DNA from: Rhodospirillaceae bacterium
GTDB taxonomy: Bacteria; Pseudomonadota; Alphaproteobacteria; Rhodospirillales; UBA2165
NCBI GenBank assembly: GCA_002723345.1
Contig: PBNV01000037.1
Span: 1 to 64,000 of the forward strand
Direction: 5' to 3'
Length of the DNA: 64,000 nucleotides
Shown here in pieces: positions 1 through 9,074 of this stretch (its first letter is position 1; every line of letters starts with the position of its first letter). The notes beneath the pieces were generated by a model. That model had not been told where the DNA came from. It worked only from the letters and a program-made list of their open reading frames with translations, and made no database searches. The position numbers were made by a program, and so were the translations under genes.

Positions 1-113
1 CCGAGGTCCTCTGCGATGCGAGCAGAGATGGGGTCAAAAACTGAGCCAGGCCTAAGGCAGGTGTTGCCCTCCATATGTTCGCGAAACCGTGTCCGCCGTT
101 CATTCCAATCCAT
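1..113 (-). CDS. isocitrate lyase/PEP mutase family protein, N-terminus only
   Basis: Only the first 37 codons are in the window; the gene runs off the left edge. The ATG at 113 opens MDWNERRTRF, followed by SVFDPISARIAEDLG, which matches the N-terminal strand of the isocitrate lyase/phosphoenolpyruvate mutase superfamily, particularly its oxaloacetate decarboxylase-like members. Those enzymes cleave or decarboxylate alpha-keto acids with Mg2+. No catalytic residue is visible, so the exact substrate cannot be assigned. The gene is codirectional with the downstream-reading VOC gene at 220, 106 bases away. Confidence 0.7.
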   Translation of the reverse strand, partial: MDWNERRTRFREHMEGNTCLRPGSVFDPISARIAEDL

Positions 114-219
114 ATTGTCGTCTCCGTTAGGCCGTATCCAAAGAAGCGCCTTGGGCAAATGTCGACGTGCTCAAAGGGTAATCTCTTTGTGCACTCCCGG
201 GTGGATATTTAATGCCGAA

Positions 220-1140
220 TTAGCGCCGGGAATCCTCTGTCACGCCCCATTGGGTGGCAAAACGCGCCCCGTAGGGGTGCACGCCGGTCGGCGATGACGC
301 GTTTAACAAATCGCCGTCTGTCCAGTGCTCTACCCGATTGCCGAAAGGATCAAACCAATAGTCAAATATCTGTGCGCCGAGGATATGGCGGCCTACCCCC
401 CAGGAGTGATCATAACCGTGTGCTTTGAGATGCTCGTGGCCTACTTGCAGAGCGTTGATGTCTCGAACTTCGAACGCGATGTGACCGAGCTCTGGTTTTC
501 CCGTTGGTGCAGTTAGTAGCGTATGGTGGTCGACAAACTCTTCACCCCGATCTACCCGGTTAAATGACAGCATTACATTGTCCTCGTCACCCTCAAAGCA
601 GACATCCGAGTCCAAGAAGCCAAAATGGGATTTGTAAAACTGATTGCTCTCCTTGAAGTCTCTTACGCCGATGACCACATGGCCTAGGCGGAGACATTGG
701 GCGGGCCCGGGCTCCAGGCGTACGAACTCTCCCTTGCGGCGCGCTTTCCCGCCAGTGTTCACGTCGTAAGCATTGCGGGCTGGAATTTCGGGCAGCTGCT
801 CAATGCCGTGGACGGCCTCCACCAGGAAACCGTTGGGATCGGTGAGCCGCACGCGTTTGCCTCCACCGGGCTCTTCCCGCCCCTCTACGTCTGAGGCCGC
901 AGGTGATTGGCTTAGTGTGCGAAGGTCTTCTTCGCTCGCTGCATGAAAGGCCATACCGATGAATGCAGGATCACCCACCTCGGTAATATGGACATGGTGG
1001 TCGGGTCCACACGCCCGCATATAAAGCGCGTCTTCTGTGCGTGCAGAACACTCCAGTCCAAAATCTGTAAGGAACGTCTCCATAGTATTCAGGTCTGGGG
1101 CTCGAAACCGGGCATAAGCCACGTCAGTTACTTTTATCAT
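220..1140 (-). CDS. two-domain VOC protein, extradiol ring-cleavage dioxygenase-like
   Basis: The 306-residue protein has two VOC (glyoxalase-fold) domains, roughly residues 1-115 and 148-280, the layout of type I extradiol dioxygenases. The C-terminal domain keeps a plausible metal triad: His154 in LGHVVIGV, His220 in LGHIAFEV and Glu271 in NRVEHW, spaced as in 2,3-dihydroxybiphenyl dioxygenase. A catecholic substrate and Fe(II) are therefore likely, but the specific substrate is not readable. Translation starts at ATG 1140, with a strong AGGAGGT seven bases upstream. The neighbouring partial PEP-mutase-family gene suggests a small catabolic operon reading leftwards. Confidence 0.8.
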   Translation of the reverse strand: MIKVTDVAYARFRAPDLNTMETFLTDFGLECSARTEDALYMRACGPDHHVHITEVGDPAFIGMAFHAASEEDLRTLSQSPAASDVEGREEPGGGKRVRLTDPNGFLVEAVHGIEQLPEIPARNAYDVNTGGKARRKGEFVRLEPGPAQCLRLGHVVIGVRDFKESNQFYKSHFGFLDSDVCFEGDEDNVMLSFNRVDRGEEFVDHHTLLTAPTGKPELGHIAFEVRDINALQVGHEHLKAHGYDHSWGVGRHILGAQIFDYWFDPFGNRVEHWTDGDLLNASSPTGVHPYGARFATQWGVTEDSRR

Positions 1141-1421
1141 TATTAAACCTCCTAGCGATTATTGCGGCACCTTCCAGCATATTTAAAACGAGGTTCTTCG
1201 AGTTTATAAGTCGCTCAGGCGAACCGCCTCCTTGTGAAAATACCTGACAACGACTCTACTCCGATGCTTGGGCTACGTACCGATACTTTATGCGAAAATC
1301 TTGATTATCTTTGCAGAACAGTCCGATGTGTCCAGGCCTGGCAAAGGGGCCTGCGACTCATGCAAAAAATGCCGTACTGAACGACCCGAGCATCTCATCT
1401 CAGAGGTTTTGGCAGGGTAAG

Positions 1422-2417
1422 CTAGTATTTTTCTGGTACATATAATGCATCGGGTAGTGTCTTCCGCTCATAGTCTGGGTCAGACTTTCGCTCCGGCAAT
1501 TCTATAGCCTCATGCGCGACCTCCTCATAAGGAATTTGTGTCAAAAGATGGTCAATGCAGTTCAGGCGTGCCTGTTTTTTGTCATTGCCCTCCACAATAA
1601 ACCAGGGTGCCTCGTCGATATTTGTCCGCTCAAACATTTCTTCCTTGACGCGAGTATAGTCCTCCCAGCGCACCCGGGACTGGAGGTCTATCGGGCTTAG
1701 TTTCCATTGTTTTAGCGGATCATGAATGCGGGTCAGAAATCGAAGCTGCTGTTCCTGGTCCGTGATTGAAAACCAGTATTTTATTAATTTTATACCTGAT
1801 CGGTTAAGCATACGCTCAAATTCTGGTACGTCATTAAAAAACTGTTCCACCTCATTTTGGGAGGCAAATTCCATGACCCTCTCTACCCCTGCACGGTTGT
1901 ACCAAGAGCGGTCAAAAAGCACGATTTCACCGCCCGCCGGGAGGTGGGGCACATAACGCTGAAAATACCATTGTGTTTTTTCCCGATCAGACGGCGCGGG
2001 GAGTGCAACGGTCCGGCACACTCTGGGGTCTAAGCGCTGCGCAATCCTCTTGATGACCCCACCTTTGCCTGCCGCATCCCGGCCTTCAAAAATTACGACG
2101 AGCTTATAGCCGGTCTTGATTACCCAATCCTGCATTTTGACCAGTTCGGCCTGGAGTCCCAAAAGATGGCGGAAATATTCTCGCCTCTCTAAAGCAGAGT
2201 CGTGTTTTAGGTCTGTGATTTTCTGAAGATCGCCATATGCCCGCAGGTCATCGATCTCCATTTCAAATTCTTCGTCAAAACTATCTTCTAGTTCTGCGTC
2301 AACCCAACTTTTGTCGCCCCGCCGCGGATCTTTCGAACTCATATCCATTGCCTCGCTTCCATTACTTCGCCCATGTGCCTTCGGTTGGTCCTCACGCTTT
2401 TTCGATTGCCGGTCCAT
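1422..2417 (-). CDS. ppk2: polyphosphate kinase 2
   Basis: This cytoplasmic kinase transfers phosphate between polyphosphate and nucleotides. After a charged, probably disordered N-terminus of about 75 residues comes the PPK2 core: Walker A EGRDAAGKGGVIKRI, the LPAPSDREKTQWYFQRY lid region, and Walker B VLFDRSWYNRAGVE, ending in a conserved WEDYT...MFERT section. The length of 331 residues is normal for one-domain PPK2. An ATG at 2417 and a GTG at 2420 are adjacent in-frame starts; neither has a clear ribosome-binding site, and the ATG was chosen. The gene stands alone, divergent from the glutathione transferase gene at 2712. Confidence 0.92.
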   Translation of the reverse strand: MDRQSKKREDQPKAHGRSNGSEAMDMSSKDPRRGDKSWVDAELEDSFDEEFEMEIDDLRAYGDLQKITDLKHDSALERREYFRHLLGLQAELVKMQDWVIKTGYKLVVIFEGRDAAGKGGVIKRIAQRLDPRVCRTVALPAPSDREKTQWYFQRYVPHLPAGGEIVLFDRSWYNRAGVERVMEFASQNEVEQFFNDVPEFERMLNRSGIKLIKYWFSITDQEQQLRFLTRIHDPLKQWKLSPIDLQSRVRWEDYTRVKEEMFERTNIDEAPWFIVEGNDKKQARLNCIDHLLTQIPYEEVAHEAIELPERKSDPDYERKTLPDALYVPEKY

Positions 2418-2711
2418 CACTTTTAAAATTTGATACTAATTTCACGACTTCTAATTCCCTGCCGCTTCTTGCATATCTGACCAGATCATGGCTTGGCATG
2501 GGCCAGCCGACAAGTGGAACCAATTATAAGATTTCTATCTTTGTTTTGTGAACCCCAGGCCATGAGCCCGAAAATGGCTTGGCTCTTGAAGCTGTTTACA
2601 CGTGATGCCATTCCAAATTTGATTGGCTCTATTTAAGTCAATAGGGCATATCTCCCATTGATTTCATCGCGGTGTCAGACACAATAGGCACCCACATAAA
2701 GGAATACTAAA

Positions 2712-3581
2712 ATGGAAGAGCAGCCTCCCTACGAACCTCCAGAAGTTTGGGTCGCCGACGAGGAAAACGGCGGAAAATTTGCAAAGACCAACCGTCCTGT
2801 CGCAGGGCCGACACATGAAGAGGATTTGCCCACTGGTGATCACCCATTGCAACTGTATAGCTTGGGGACACCCAACGGCGTAAAGGTCACGATTATGTTG
2901 GAGGAATTGCTTGGTCTCGGTCATGCGGGCGCTGAGTACGACGCGCACATCATCCGTATTGGGGATGGGGATCAATTCGGCAGCGGTTTTGTGGGTGTTA
3001 ACCCTAACTCAAAAATACCCGCTATGATCGATCGGTCTGGCGCGGAACCGGTTCGAATATTTGAGTCTGGCTCCATCCTCCTCTATTTAGCAGAGAAATT
3101 TGGGGCTTTTATTCCGACGGATGTGAAAGCTAAAACAGAGTGCATGTCATGGCTGTTTTGGTTGACGGGCAGCGCCCCATATTTAGGTGGTGGATTTGGT
3201 CATTTTTACCATTATGCCCCCGTCAAAATAAAATATGCTGTCGACCGATTTGCCATGGAAACAAAACGGCAGTTGGACGTTCTTGACCGTCACCTCGCCG
3301 ACCACGCTTATTTGGCGGGCGATGAGTATTCCATTGCTGATATCGCGACATGGCCATGGTATGGGGTATTGGCGCTGGGTCGAATCTATGACGCTGCTGC
3401 GTTTCTGGATGTTCAATCTTACCACCATGTTCAACGCTGGACACTAGACATTGGCTCCCGAGAAGCCGTTATCCGCGGACGGATGATCAATCGGACGTCC
3501 GGCGAACCAGAGGAGCAAATGGAGGAACGTCACGGTTCCGGTGATTATTTGGGCAAGACCGGCGTGCGGATTAATAGCTAA
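2712..3581 (+). CDS. yghU: YghU-type glutathione transferase / disulfide-bond oxidoreductase
   Basis: The 289-residue protein belongs to the YghU/Nu-class glutathione transferases, which use two glutathione molecules for disulfide-bond reductase activity. A family-typical N-terminal extension (PEVWVADEENGGKFAKTNRP) precedes the thioredoxin-like domain with LYSLGTPNGVKVTIMLEE and the glutathione-binding NPNSKIPAM and ESGSILLYLAEKFG segments. An all-helical C-terminal domain follows, with YSIADIATWPW. The ATG at 2712 lies behind a GGAA-type site. The transporter and the deiodinase-like gene follow on the same strand, so a shared thiol or redox role is possible but inferred. Confidence 0.9.
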   Translation: MEEQPPYEPPEVWVADEENGGKFAKTNRPVAGPTHEEDLPTGDHPLQLYSLGTPNGVKVTIMLEELLGLGHAGAEYDAHIIRIGDGDQFGSGFVGVNPNSKIPAMIDRSGAEPVRIFESGSILLYLAEKFGAFIPTDVKAKTECMSWLFWLTGSAPYLGGGFGHFYHYAPVKIKYAVDRFAMETKRQLDVLDRHLADHAYLAGDEYSIADIATWPWYGVLALGRIYDAAAFLDVQSYHHVQRWTLDIGSREAVIRGRMINRTSGEPEEQMEERHGSGDYLGKTGVRINS

Positions 3582-3639
3582 GTGTTTGAACGACTTATCT
3601 GGCGGGCACGGCATTGACCGGGTCTGGGACTCAAGAGCT

Positions 3640-4383
3640 GTGATAGAGACTTTTCAGGCTGTCCTCGAGCTCCGGCTTCTTTGGGCTGTCGGAATTACGT
3701 TCCTGGGCGGGGTTATGCTGGGATACACCGGATGGGGTGGCGCTCTAGTGTCTATGCCACTTCTAGTTTTTTTCTTCGGCCCAATTGAAGCGCTCGCAAT
3801 TTTAAATATTGGCGTCCTCGTGCTGACGGCGCATTTATTCCCGGCTGCAGCGCGCAAAACCGATTGGCAAATCATGACACCGATGCTTATTGCCACGGTC
3901 ATTTGTGCGCCCATTGGCAGCTGGTTTTTATTTTTTCTCGACCCGGGAATAATCCGCCGGATCATCGGGCTCATCATTATTAGTTCATCGGTTCTTATTC
4001 TGTTTGGATGGAGTTACCGGGGGCCGCAGGGGTCCGCACCCTCTGCTGCCACCGGTGCGATCGCAGGCTTAATTAACGGGTTTATTGGATTGGGTGGCCC
4101 TCCCATGGTGATCTATCTTATGGCAATCGATAAGTCTGCGGACGTACAGCGCGCTTGTATCCTTGTTGGTATGGCTGTGGTCTCGGTTGTGATTTTCATT
4201 ACGCTCTCAATGGCTGGTGTCTTTACTTTCGAAACCGTTTTACGTGCCCTTGCGACGACACCCCTTCAATGGGCTGGCGGGATCTTCGGTGCTTGGTTGT
4301 TTGTGCAGGTGCCCGCGGAAATATTTAAAAAATTCTCGCTTTATGCGCTTGTATGCCTGGGCGTGTCCGTGGCTATTTTCTAA
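3640..4383 (+). CDS. TauE/SafE-family membrane exporter
   Basis: This 247-residue inner-membrane protein of the sulfite exporter TauE/SafE family has about eight hydrophobic segments. The two family repeats each carry the glycine-rich signature: GVMLGYTGWGGALVSMP near the N-terminus and GAIAGLINGFIGLGGPP in the middle. Known members move sulfur-containing or other organic anions; the substrate here is unknown. The frame is open back to a GTG at 3541 inside yghU, but hydrophobic sequence begins only after the GTG at 3640, which sits behind an AAGAG and was chosen. It lies between yghU and the deiodinase-like gene. Confidence 0.8.
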   Translation: MIETFQAVLELRLLWAVGITFLGGVMLGYTGWGGALVSMPLLVFFFGPIEALAILNIGVLVLTAHLFPAAARKTDWQIMTPMLIATVICAPIGSWFLFFLDPGIIRRIIGLIIISSSVLILFGWSYRGPQGSAPSAATGAIAGLINGFIGLGGPPMVIYLMAIDKSADVQRACILVGMAVVSVVIFITLSMAGVFTFETVLRALATTPLQWAGGIFGAWLFVQVPAEIFKKFSLYALVCLGVSVAIF

Positions 4384-4474
4384 ACTAAGCCAAACGAAAC
4401 TACTGACGGTTCACAAACAGCTGTTATTTGTTACTCTCATGATTTTATGCAAATAAATTTTTGGAGGCTATGAA

Positions 4475-5200
4475 ATGGGCACACCTGCAAAAAACGAGAC
4501 CTATAATTACTCACGCTTTAGAATGAGTGTCTATGAGCTCGGCTATTTTCCGGGGCCGAAGGCTGGTGAACAGGTGGATTACGGTTACACGCTTACGGAT
4601 TTGAACGGCAACACAGTAAATCTAGAGGACTACAAGGGTAAGTGGCTGGTGATCGAGTCTGGTAGTCTTACTTGTCCGATGTATGTTAAAAACGTAAAGC
4701 CCTACTCGAAACTTAAGGAAAAACACCCTGATGTTGAGTGGCTAGTGGTGTACGTTCGAGAGGCTCATCCCGGCGAGAGGGCCGCCCAGGCGAAGTCTAT
4801 CGAAGAAAAAATTAATTATGCGAAGCGGAGCCGAGACGATTATGGGGAATCCCGTCCTATTGCGGTGGATTCGGTGGATGGCAAATGGCATCACGATTGG
4901 GGGCTCTTGCCCAACACAGTCTACGTTATAAATCCCCAAGGTATGGTGATCTACCGCGCGGACTGGTCCTTTGCTCATAACGTAGACCGGGTGCTTCAAA
5001 ACCGAGATAAAATTAACACCAATGAGCATATCCCCATCATAGGGGCAGCGCCATGGATCACCATTCCGGTAACGCTCAAAGGAGGCTGGATTGCGCTGTT
5101 CGATATCTTGATCATTTTCCCCAAGGTTTATTATGAGCACTTCAAATTAGACATCCAGACATGGTGGGCCGAGCGAAAAGCGCGCAAAGAGAGTGCTTAG
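4475..5200 (+). CDS. deiodinase-like thioredoxin-fold protein with Cys at the Sec position
   Basis: The 241-residue protein resembles the iodothyronine deiodinase family (T4_deiodinase), a thioredoxin-fold group. Support comes from ESGSLTCPMYV with Cys67 (codon TGT) where vertebrate deiodinases carry selenocysteine, followed by VVYVREAHPGE, equivalent to the conserved YIxEAHxxDGW segment. A redoxin-like start (YTLTDLNGNTVNLEDYKGKWL) and a C-terminal VYVINPQGMVIYRADW strand complete the fold. No signal peptide is evident. A hydrophobic stretch near residue 205 could associate with membrane. The substrate is unknown; a peroxiredoxin-like thiol reaction is the safer description. The start is supported by a GGAGG before ATG 4475. 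Confidence 0.72.
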   Translation: MGTPAKNETYNYSRFRMSVYELGYFPGPKAGEQVDYGYTLTDLNGNTVNLEDYKGKWLVIESGSLTCPMYVKNVKPYSKLKEKHPDVEWLVVYVREAHPGERAAQAKSIEEKINYAKRSRDDYGESRPIAVDSVDGKWHHDWGLLPNTVYVINPQGMVIYRADWSFAHNVDRVLQNRDKINTNEHIPIIGAAPWITIPVTLKGGWIALFDILIIFPKVYYEHFKLDIQTWWAERKARKESA

Positions 5201-5236
5201 GCCGCAGAATAAGCTACTTAAGTGTAACTCAATAAT

Positions 5237-6880
5237 TTATTGACCGGTTACGGTCTCCCAAATGTCGTTATCTGGCATTGTTTCTCCGCGCCAGCAGACA
5301 TATTGATCGGGGCGGATGAGGGTAAATGGCGCTCCATAGAGTTCGCGGATAGCAGCTGGGGCCGTCAAGGTTTTGAGCGGAATGCCGCGGGCCCGCGCAA
5401 CGTCCTCCACATTACTGGTATCGATCTCATTAAACTTTAGGAGCGTAAAACCTTTGCCAAAATGATCGAATAGGGCACTGCCCTCTTGCCTCTGATTGTC
5501 AGAAAGCCAGGCGTGGGGCGCGTGGCAGCCTGGTGTATCGCTTGGCGTAAATACATAAGGGTCATCATCCGGCGGTTTGCTGCCATCGTTCACCACAGTC
5601 GAGGATCCCGTATACTGGGCGCCAAGCTGAATACCTATGCACCCATATTCTTCCGCTAGATCGGACATGAACCGCGCACCGTAGGTGCGGCGTTTGGCGG
5701 CGCCGCCAGGGCTGTCCTCTTCCAGGCCTTCTGGTACGCTGATGGCAGATTTAATTTCAGCCAGAGCATAGGATTGCGCGAGGTTGCGGACGGCAATGGG
5801 CCTGCGTTCCTCCTCGTAATTGGCCAGGAGGCGCGGGCCGCCCCAACCCTGGTGGAGAGCGGCCAGCTTCCAAGCCAGGTTAGCTGTATCGTCCACACCT
5901 GTGTTCATGCCGAAGCCTCCCGTTGGCGTGAAAAGGTGGCAGGCATCACCGGCGAGCCACACCCTGTTTTTGCCATATCGGTCAGCGACCAGTGACAGAC
6001 CGGCTGTCCAGGGTTTGGAGGAAATAATGTCAATCGGGAGGTCTTCACCCACAGCTGCACGGAGTATTGGTCTCGGATCAATGCTGTTAGGGTCTACGCC
6101 CTCCGGCAGCTTGGCCCAGGAGAGAAAGTTGCCCCTCCCATCCAGCGCCACGATGGAGGTGCGGCCATCTTCGTTTACGCAGTGAAACTGCCAGGGCGCG
6201 TCTGTTTGCATAATATCGTACAGCGCCGGCGCCCGGAAATAGATTGAGAGCATTTGCCCCATCATGAAGTCCACTTCACGGCCACTTTTTCCCGCATACT
6301 GAATCCCTAGGCTTTTACGGATGTTGCCTTGGCCCCCGTCGCAGCCAATTAGATGGTCAGCTTCTACCGCTAACTTATCGCCGGTTGAGAGGTTTTCGAT
6401 CTCTGCCCGGACACCATTTTTATCTTGTTCAAATGAAAGCATGCACCAGCCGAATCGCACATCTATGAGCGGATGGGCATCGCTGTGACGTTTAAGGACG
6501 GCCTCTACAAACATTTGAGAAGCCCGGTGATTGGGTTCGGGCGTGAGGTCAAGTTCCGAGAACCCAGAAGTGACCCGTTCGCGATTGGTGGGCAGCACGA
6601 TGCGGCCCATCTCGTGGCCGTTGATGCGGGTGACACAGATTGCATCGCCGCAATGGTCTGGGGGTAGGCCAACGGCGCGTATCTCTTCCGCCAATCCGAG
6701 TCGCCGATAATGCTCCATGGTCCGCGCGTTATGAGAGTTTCCCTGGGGATGATTTGCCGTAGCTGGTTGGTCATTGACCAGCAGACACGGTGTGTTCCAG
6801 TAAGCCAGATTAAGGGCCAGATTCATGCCAACGGGGCCGCCGCCAACGATCAGAACGGGAGTTATAACGGGGGGGGTCAT
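5237..6880 (-). CDS. FAD-dependent aromatic monooxygenase, PheA/TfdB family
   Basis: The 547-residue flavoprotein is of the class A monooxygenase type that uses FAD and NAD(P)H to hydroxylate phenolic or other aromatic substrates. It shows the dinucleotide motif LIVGGGPVGMNLAL, the GCDGGQGNIRKSLGI segment and the second FAD motif LAGDACHLFTPTGGFGMN. A C-terminal thioredoxin-like domain from about residue 430, typical of phenol hydroxylases, appears present. It lies 107 bases after allA in the same direction, so it may be cotranscribed with allantoin genes, but it is much longer than the urate hydroxylase HpxO. The ATG is followed almost at once by a run of eight C on the coding strand. Confidence 0.82.
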   Translation of the reverse strand: MTPPVITPVLIVGGGPVGMNLALNLAYWNTPCLLVNDQPATANHPQGNSHNARTMEHYRRLGLAEEIRAVGLPPDHCGDAICVTRINGHEMGRIVLPTNRERVTSGFSELDLTPEPNHRASQMFVEAVLKRHSDAHPLIDVRFGWCMLSFEQDKNGVRAEIENLSTGDKLAVEADHLIGCDGGQGNIRKSLGIQYAGKSGREVDFMMGQMLSIYFRAPALYDIMQTDAPWQFHCVNEDGRTSIVALDGRGNFLSWAKLPEGVDPNSIDPRPILRAAVGEDLPIDIISSKPWTAGLSLVADRYGKNRVWLAGDACHLFTPTGGFGMNTGVDDTANLAWKLAALHQGWGGPRLLANYEEERRPIAVRNLAQSYALAEIKSAISVPEGLEEDSPGGAAKRRTYGARFMSDLAEEYGCIGIQLGAQYTGSSTVVNDGSKPPDDDPYVFTPSDTPGCHAPHAWLSDNQRQEGSALFDHFGKGFTLLKFNEIDTSNVEDVARARGIPLKTLTAPAAIRELYGAPFTLIRPDQYVCWRGETMPDNDIWETVTGQ

Positions 6881-6987
6881 GGGCGTTACTCTAGCAATTT
6901 AGTCCCGCGTCGGCACGCACCCTTTTTTGGACAAGGCGCCGTCGACCCTCCGGGATCGGCTGGAATTTTCGAGAAATTCGGCGCCGG

Positions 6988-7491
6988 TTAGAGCGTCAAC
7001 TGAGCCCTGCCTTTGGCTTCCGGGAACCAGTATTCCTCGAGATTGTTGCCAGGTCCGCCACGATCGATAACCATGAAATCGTGATCTGGTTCAAGCACCA
7101 GTAATGGATGATGCCAGATGCCTTTGGCGTAGTTAATTCCTTGTGTCCCGTCGGCCCGAAAGGCCCGTAAATCCGCAAGCGTTGGCGGACCTTCCGTCTT
7201 CGCGGTCACAATCAGGTAGGGGTGAGGTTTAAGGGGATAGAACGCTTGAGAGCCCAACGGGTGGCGTTCCATCATTCGGATCTGGACCGGTCGTTCGCGC
7301 GGTTGGCCGCGAAATATATTGAGCAGCGTCGCGCCGTCCTCGTCTGTCACGTCCACCTTTGCTAGATTGTGAAAGCGTTGTGTTGTCCCCTCATTGATGG
7401 AAATAGTCTCCGCGCCACTTGCTGTAATCACATCACCAAAAGGCCAAAATGTCTCTCGCGTTAGCGGGTTGATATCGAGTTCAAGAAGCAT
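6988..7491 (-). CDS. allA: ureidoglycolate lyase
   Basis: Ureidoglycolate lyase splits ureidoglycolate into glyoxylate and urea, the last step of the pathway encoded here. The 167-residue cupin-fold protein shows the family blocks LTRETFWPFGDVI, MMERHPLGSQAFYPL, YAKGIWHHPLLVL and DRGGPGNNLEEYWF. Length is normal. It starts with ATG 7491, eight bases after the allantoicase stop, consistent with tight operon coupling. The presence of this enzyme together with allantoicase indicates the route through allantoate to glyoxylate plus two urea, rather than the AllC route that releases ammonia. Confidence 0.93.
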   Translation of the reverse strand: MLLELDINPLTRETFWPFGDVITASGAETISINEGTTQRFHNLAKVDVTDEDGATLLNIFRGQPRERPVQIRMMERHPLGSQAFYPLKPHPYLIVTAKTEGPPTLADLRAFRADGTQGINYAKGIWHHPLLVLEPDHDFMVIDRGGPGNNLEEYWFPEAKGRAQLTL

Positions 7492-7499
7492 TTTTGATC

Positions 7500-8516
7500 C
7501 TACGCCTGATCGAGTCTGCCAAAGGCCCGAAAGCGGCTGACGCCCCCATCGGGGTAAATCGATAGCCTGAGATGTGTGACGGGTCCAATTGCGTTTATAA
7601 CGTCGCCTTCGAAGGTGTGGATGCGGTCCATTTCCAGTTTTTGCTCGCCCATCAGCGGCTGCCAGTCCGTGGCGTTTTCCAACAGCTTCGTATCGCCTTG
7701 GTCTGTGAGTTTGACAGCTTCGACAGAGCAGCGGTCCGGATAATTTCCCTTAAAGTGCGCCGTATCAATTTCGAGGCGCTCAACCACACCCCTTGCACCT
7801 AAAGCGACGACAATCCAGTCATTGCCGGCCTCCCGACGGCGCCGGGTTTCCCAGCCGTCGCCCATGTCAGTGCCCCGGCCCGGTGCCAAAATAACCCAAG
7901 GGTTGCCGTAGTGGGCGTCGTTGTATCCAATAATTTGTCCACCGTTTGTTATAGCGGAAAGTTCGTGCACGCCGTCGGGATCTTGGCGCTGCCAGGCGCT
8001 TTGCGGCTGGCCGTAAACGCGTAGCCGGGCAACGCCGCCGTCCGGGTAAATGTGAAGCCGCAAATGATTGAAGTGCTGGCTAGATGCAACCTCGACGAAG
8101 TTATGGGAATCCGCGTCGAGGGCTCTCTTTGGAACAATCTCGGCCCATTCCGTTGTCTCGTCTGGGTTGGTTTCTGACAAACAGCCCTCCAAGGAAGCAT
8201 GAGGCGGGTGGTTCCCAGTGAAGTTAGAGGTATCAATATTTACGCCGTCGATAATGCCCTGCGCCCCTAGCCGGAGGATGCAGTGGTCGTGGCCAGGAAC
8301 CCGTCGGCGCCGGGACTCCCATCCATCCATCCATTTGCCATTGTCGTCATACTTGTCTGGAATGAACACCGGATCCGCGTCTTGAATCAGTCGCTCCTTG
8401 GAAGCAAAAAATTCGTCGGTAGCATAAAGGACCGTGGCGCCCAGCTTTGGTGAGGCTAAATTCACGCCGTTCTCTGCAAACCATGGAAGAGTGGCGGAGG
8501 GATCTGTATTGGACAC
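7500..8516 (-). CDS. alc: allantoicase
   Basis: Allantoicase hydrolyses allantoate to ureidoglycolate and urea. The 338-residue protein contains two repeated jelly-roll halves. The first carries MDGWESRRRRVPGHDHCILRL and the second GDGWETRRRREAGNDWIVVAL, and each half ends with a LRLxIYPDGGV(A/S)R segment, so the internal duplication is visible by eye. It sits between uraD (24 bases upstream) and allA (8 bases downstream) in the minus-strand operon. The start is ATG 8516. Confidence 0.95.
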   Translation of the reverse strand: MSNTDPSATLPWFAENGVNLASPKLGATVLYATDEFFASKERLIQDADPVFIPDKYDDNGKWMDGWESRRRRVPGHDHCILRLGAQGIIDGVNIDTSNFTGNHPPHASLEGCLSETNPDETTEWAEIVPKRALDADSHNFVEVASSQHFNHLRLHIYPDGGVARLRVYGQPQSAWQRQDPDGVHELSAITNGGQIIGYNDAHYGNPWVILAPGRGTDMGDGWETRRRREAGNDWIVVALGARGVVERLEIDTAHFKGNYPDRCSVEAVKLTDQGDTKLLENATDWQPLMGEQKLEMDRIHTFEGDVINAIGPVTHLRLSIYPDGGVSRFRAFGRLDQA

Positions 8517-8540
8517 GTTTGTTGTTCCTTCTTGGGGTTT

Positions 8541-9074
8541 TTAGGTTATGTCCTCGAGCCGCAGGAGCGCGATTCGGTGCACTTGCTCCAGCGCAATTCT
8601 AAACTCGGTCTCCCGGTTATTGTTGATCCTTTGGCGGAAAATTTCCAGAATCTCTGTTCTATGATAGCCGCGGACCGCTAGGATGAAAGGGAAGCCGAAT
8701 TTTTTTTTATAGCTTTTGTTTAAAGTCTGGAAGGCGTCAAACTCCTCTGGCGTGCAATTGCCAAGATCAGCACTCGCCTGCTCTGCGGAGGATTCCGACG
8801 TGAGTTTGTCGGCGATAGCTAGTTTGCCTGCGAGGTCAGGGTGAGCGCATAAGAGTGTGCGTTTGGCGTCGTCGCCTGCACGGTCCAGGACGGCCCGAAA
8901 ATCTGCAAGGAGGGCGTCTGCTGTGTCCCAGTCTGAAGTAAACCCAGAGCCCGGCCTCATCTCCCACACGTCTTCTGCCATCCAAGCAGAATGTTCGTAT
9001 ACGCCGCCAAAGACAGCTACAAAGTCGTTTTTGGCCAAACGGCTTGGAATGTTATGTTGATATTTATGGATCAT
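8541..9074 (-). CDS. uraD: 2-oxo-4-hydroxy-4-carboxy-5-ureidoimidazoline decarboxylase
   Basis: OHCU decarboxylase converts the unstable product of hydroxyisourate hydrolysis into S-allantoin. The 177-residue helical protein shows the conserved CAHPDLAGK segment, the SSAEQASADL motif, and FGFPFILAVRG near the C-terminus. The frame is open to 9137, but the ATG at 9074 overlaps the stop of puuE as ATGA and gives the expected family length, so it was chosen. Together with UraH and the urate oxidase PuuD it completes urate to allantoin. Confidence 0.93.
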   Translation of the reverse strand: MIHKYQHNIPSRLAKNDFVAVFGGVYEHSAWMAEDVWEMRPGSGFTSDWDTADALLADFRAVLDRAGDDAKRTLLCAHPDLAGKLAIADKLTSESSAEQASADLGNCTPEEFDAFQTLNKSYKKKFGFPFILAVRGYHRTEILEIFRQRINNNRETEFRIALEQVHRIALLRLEDIT

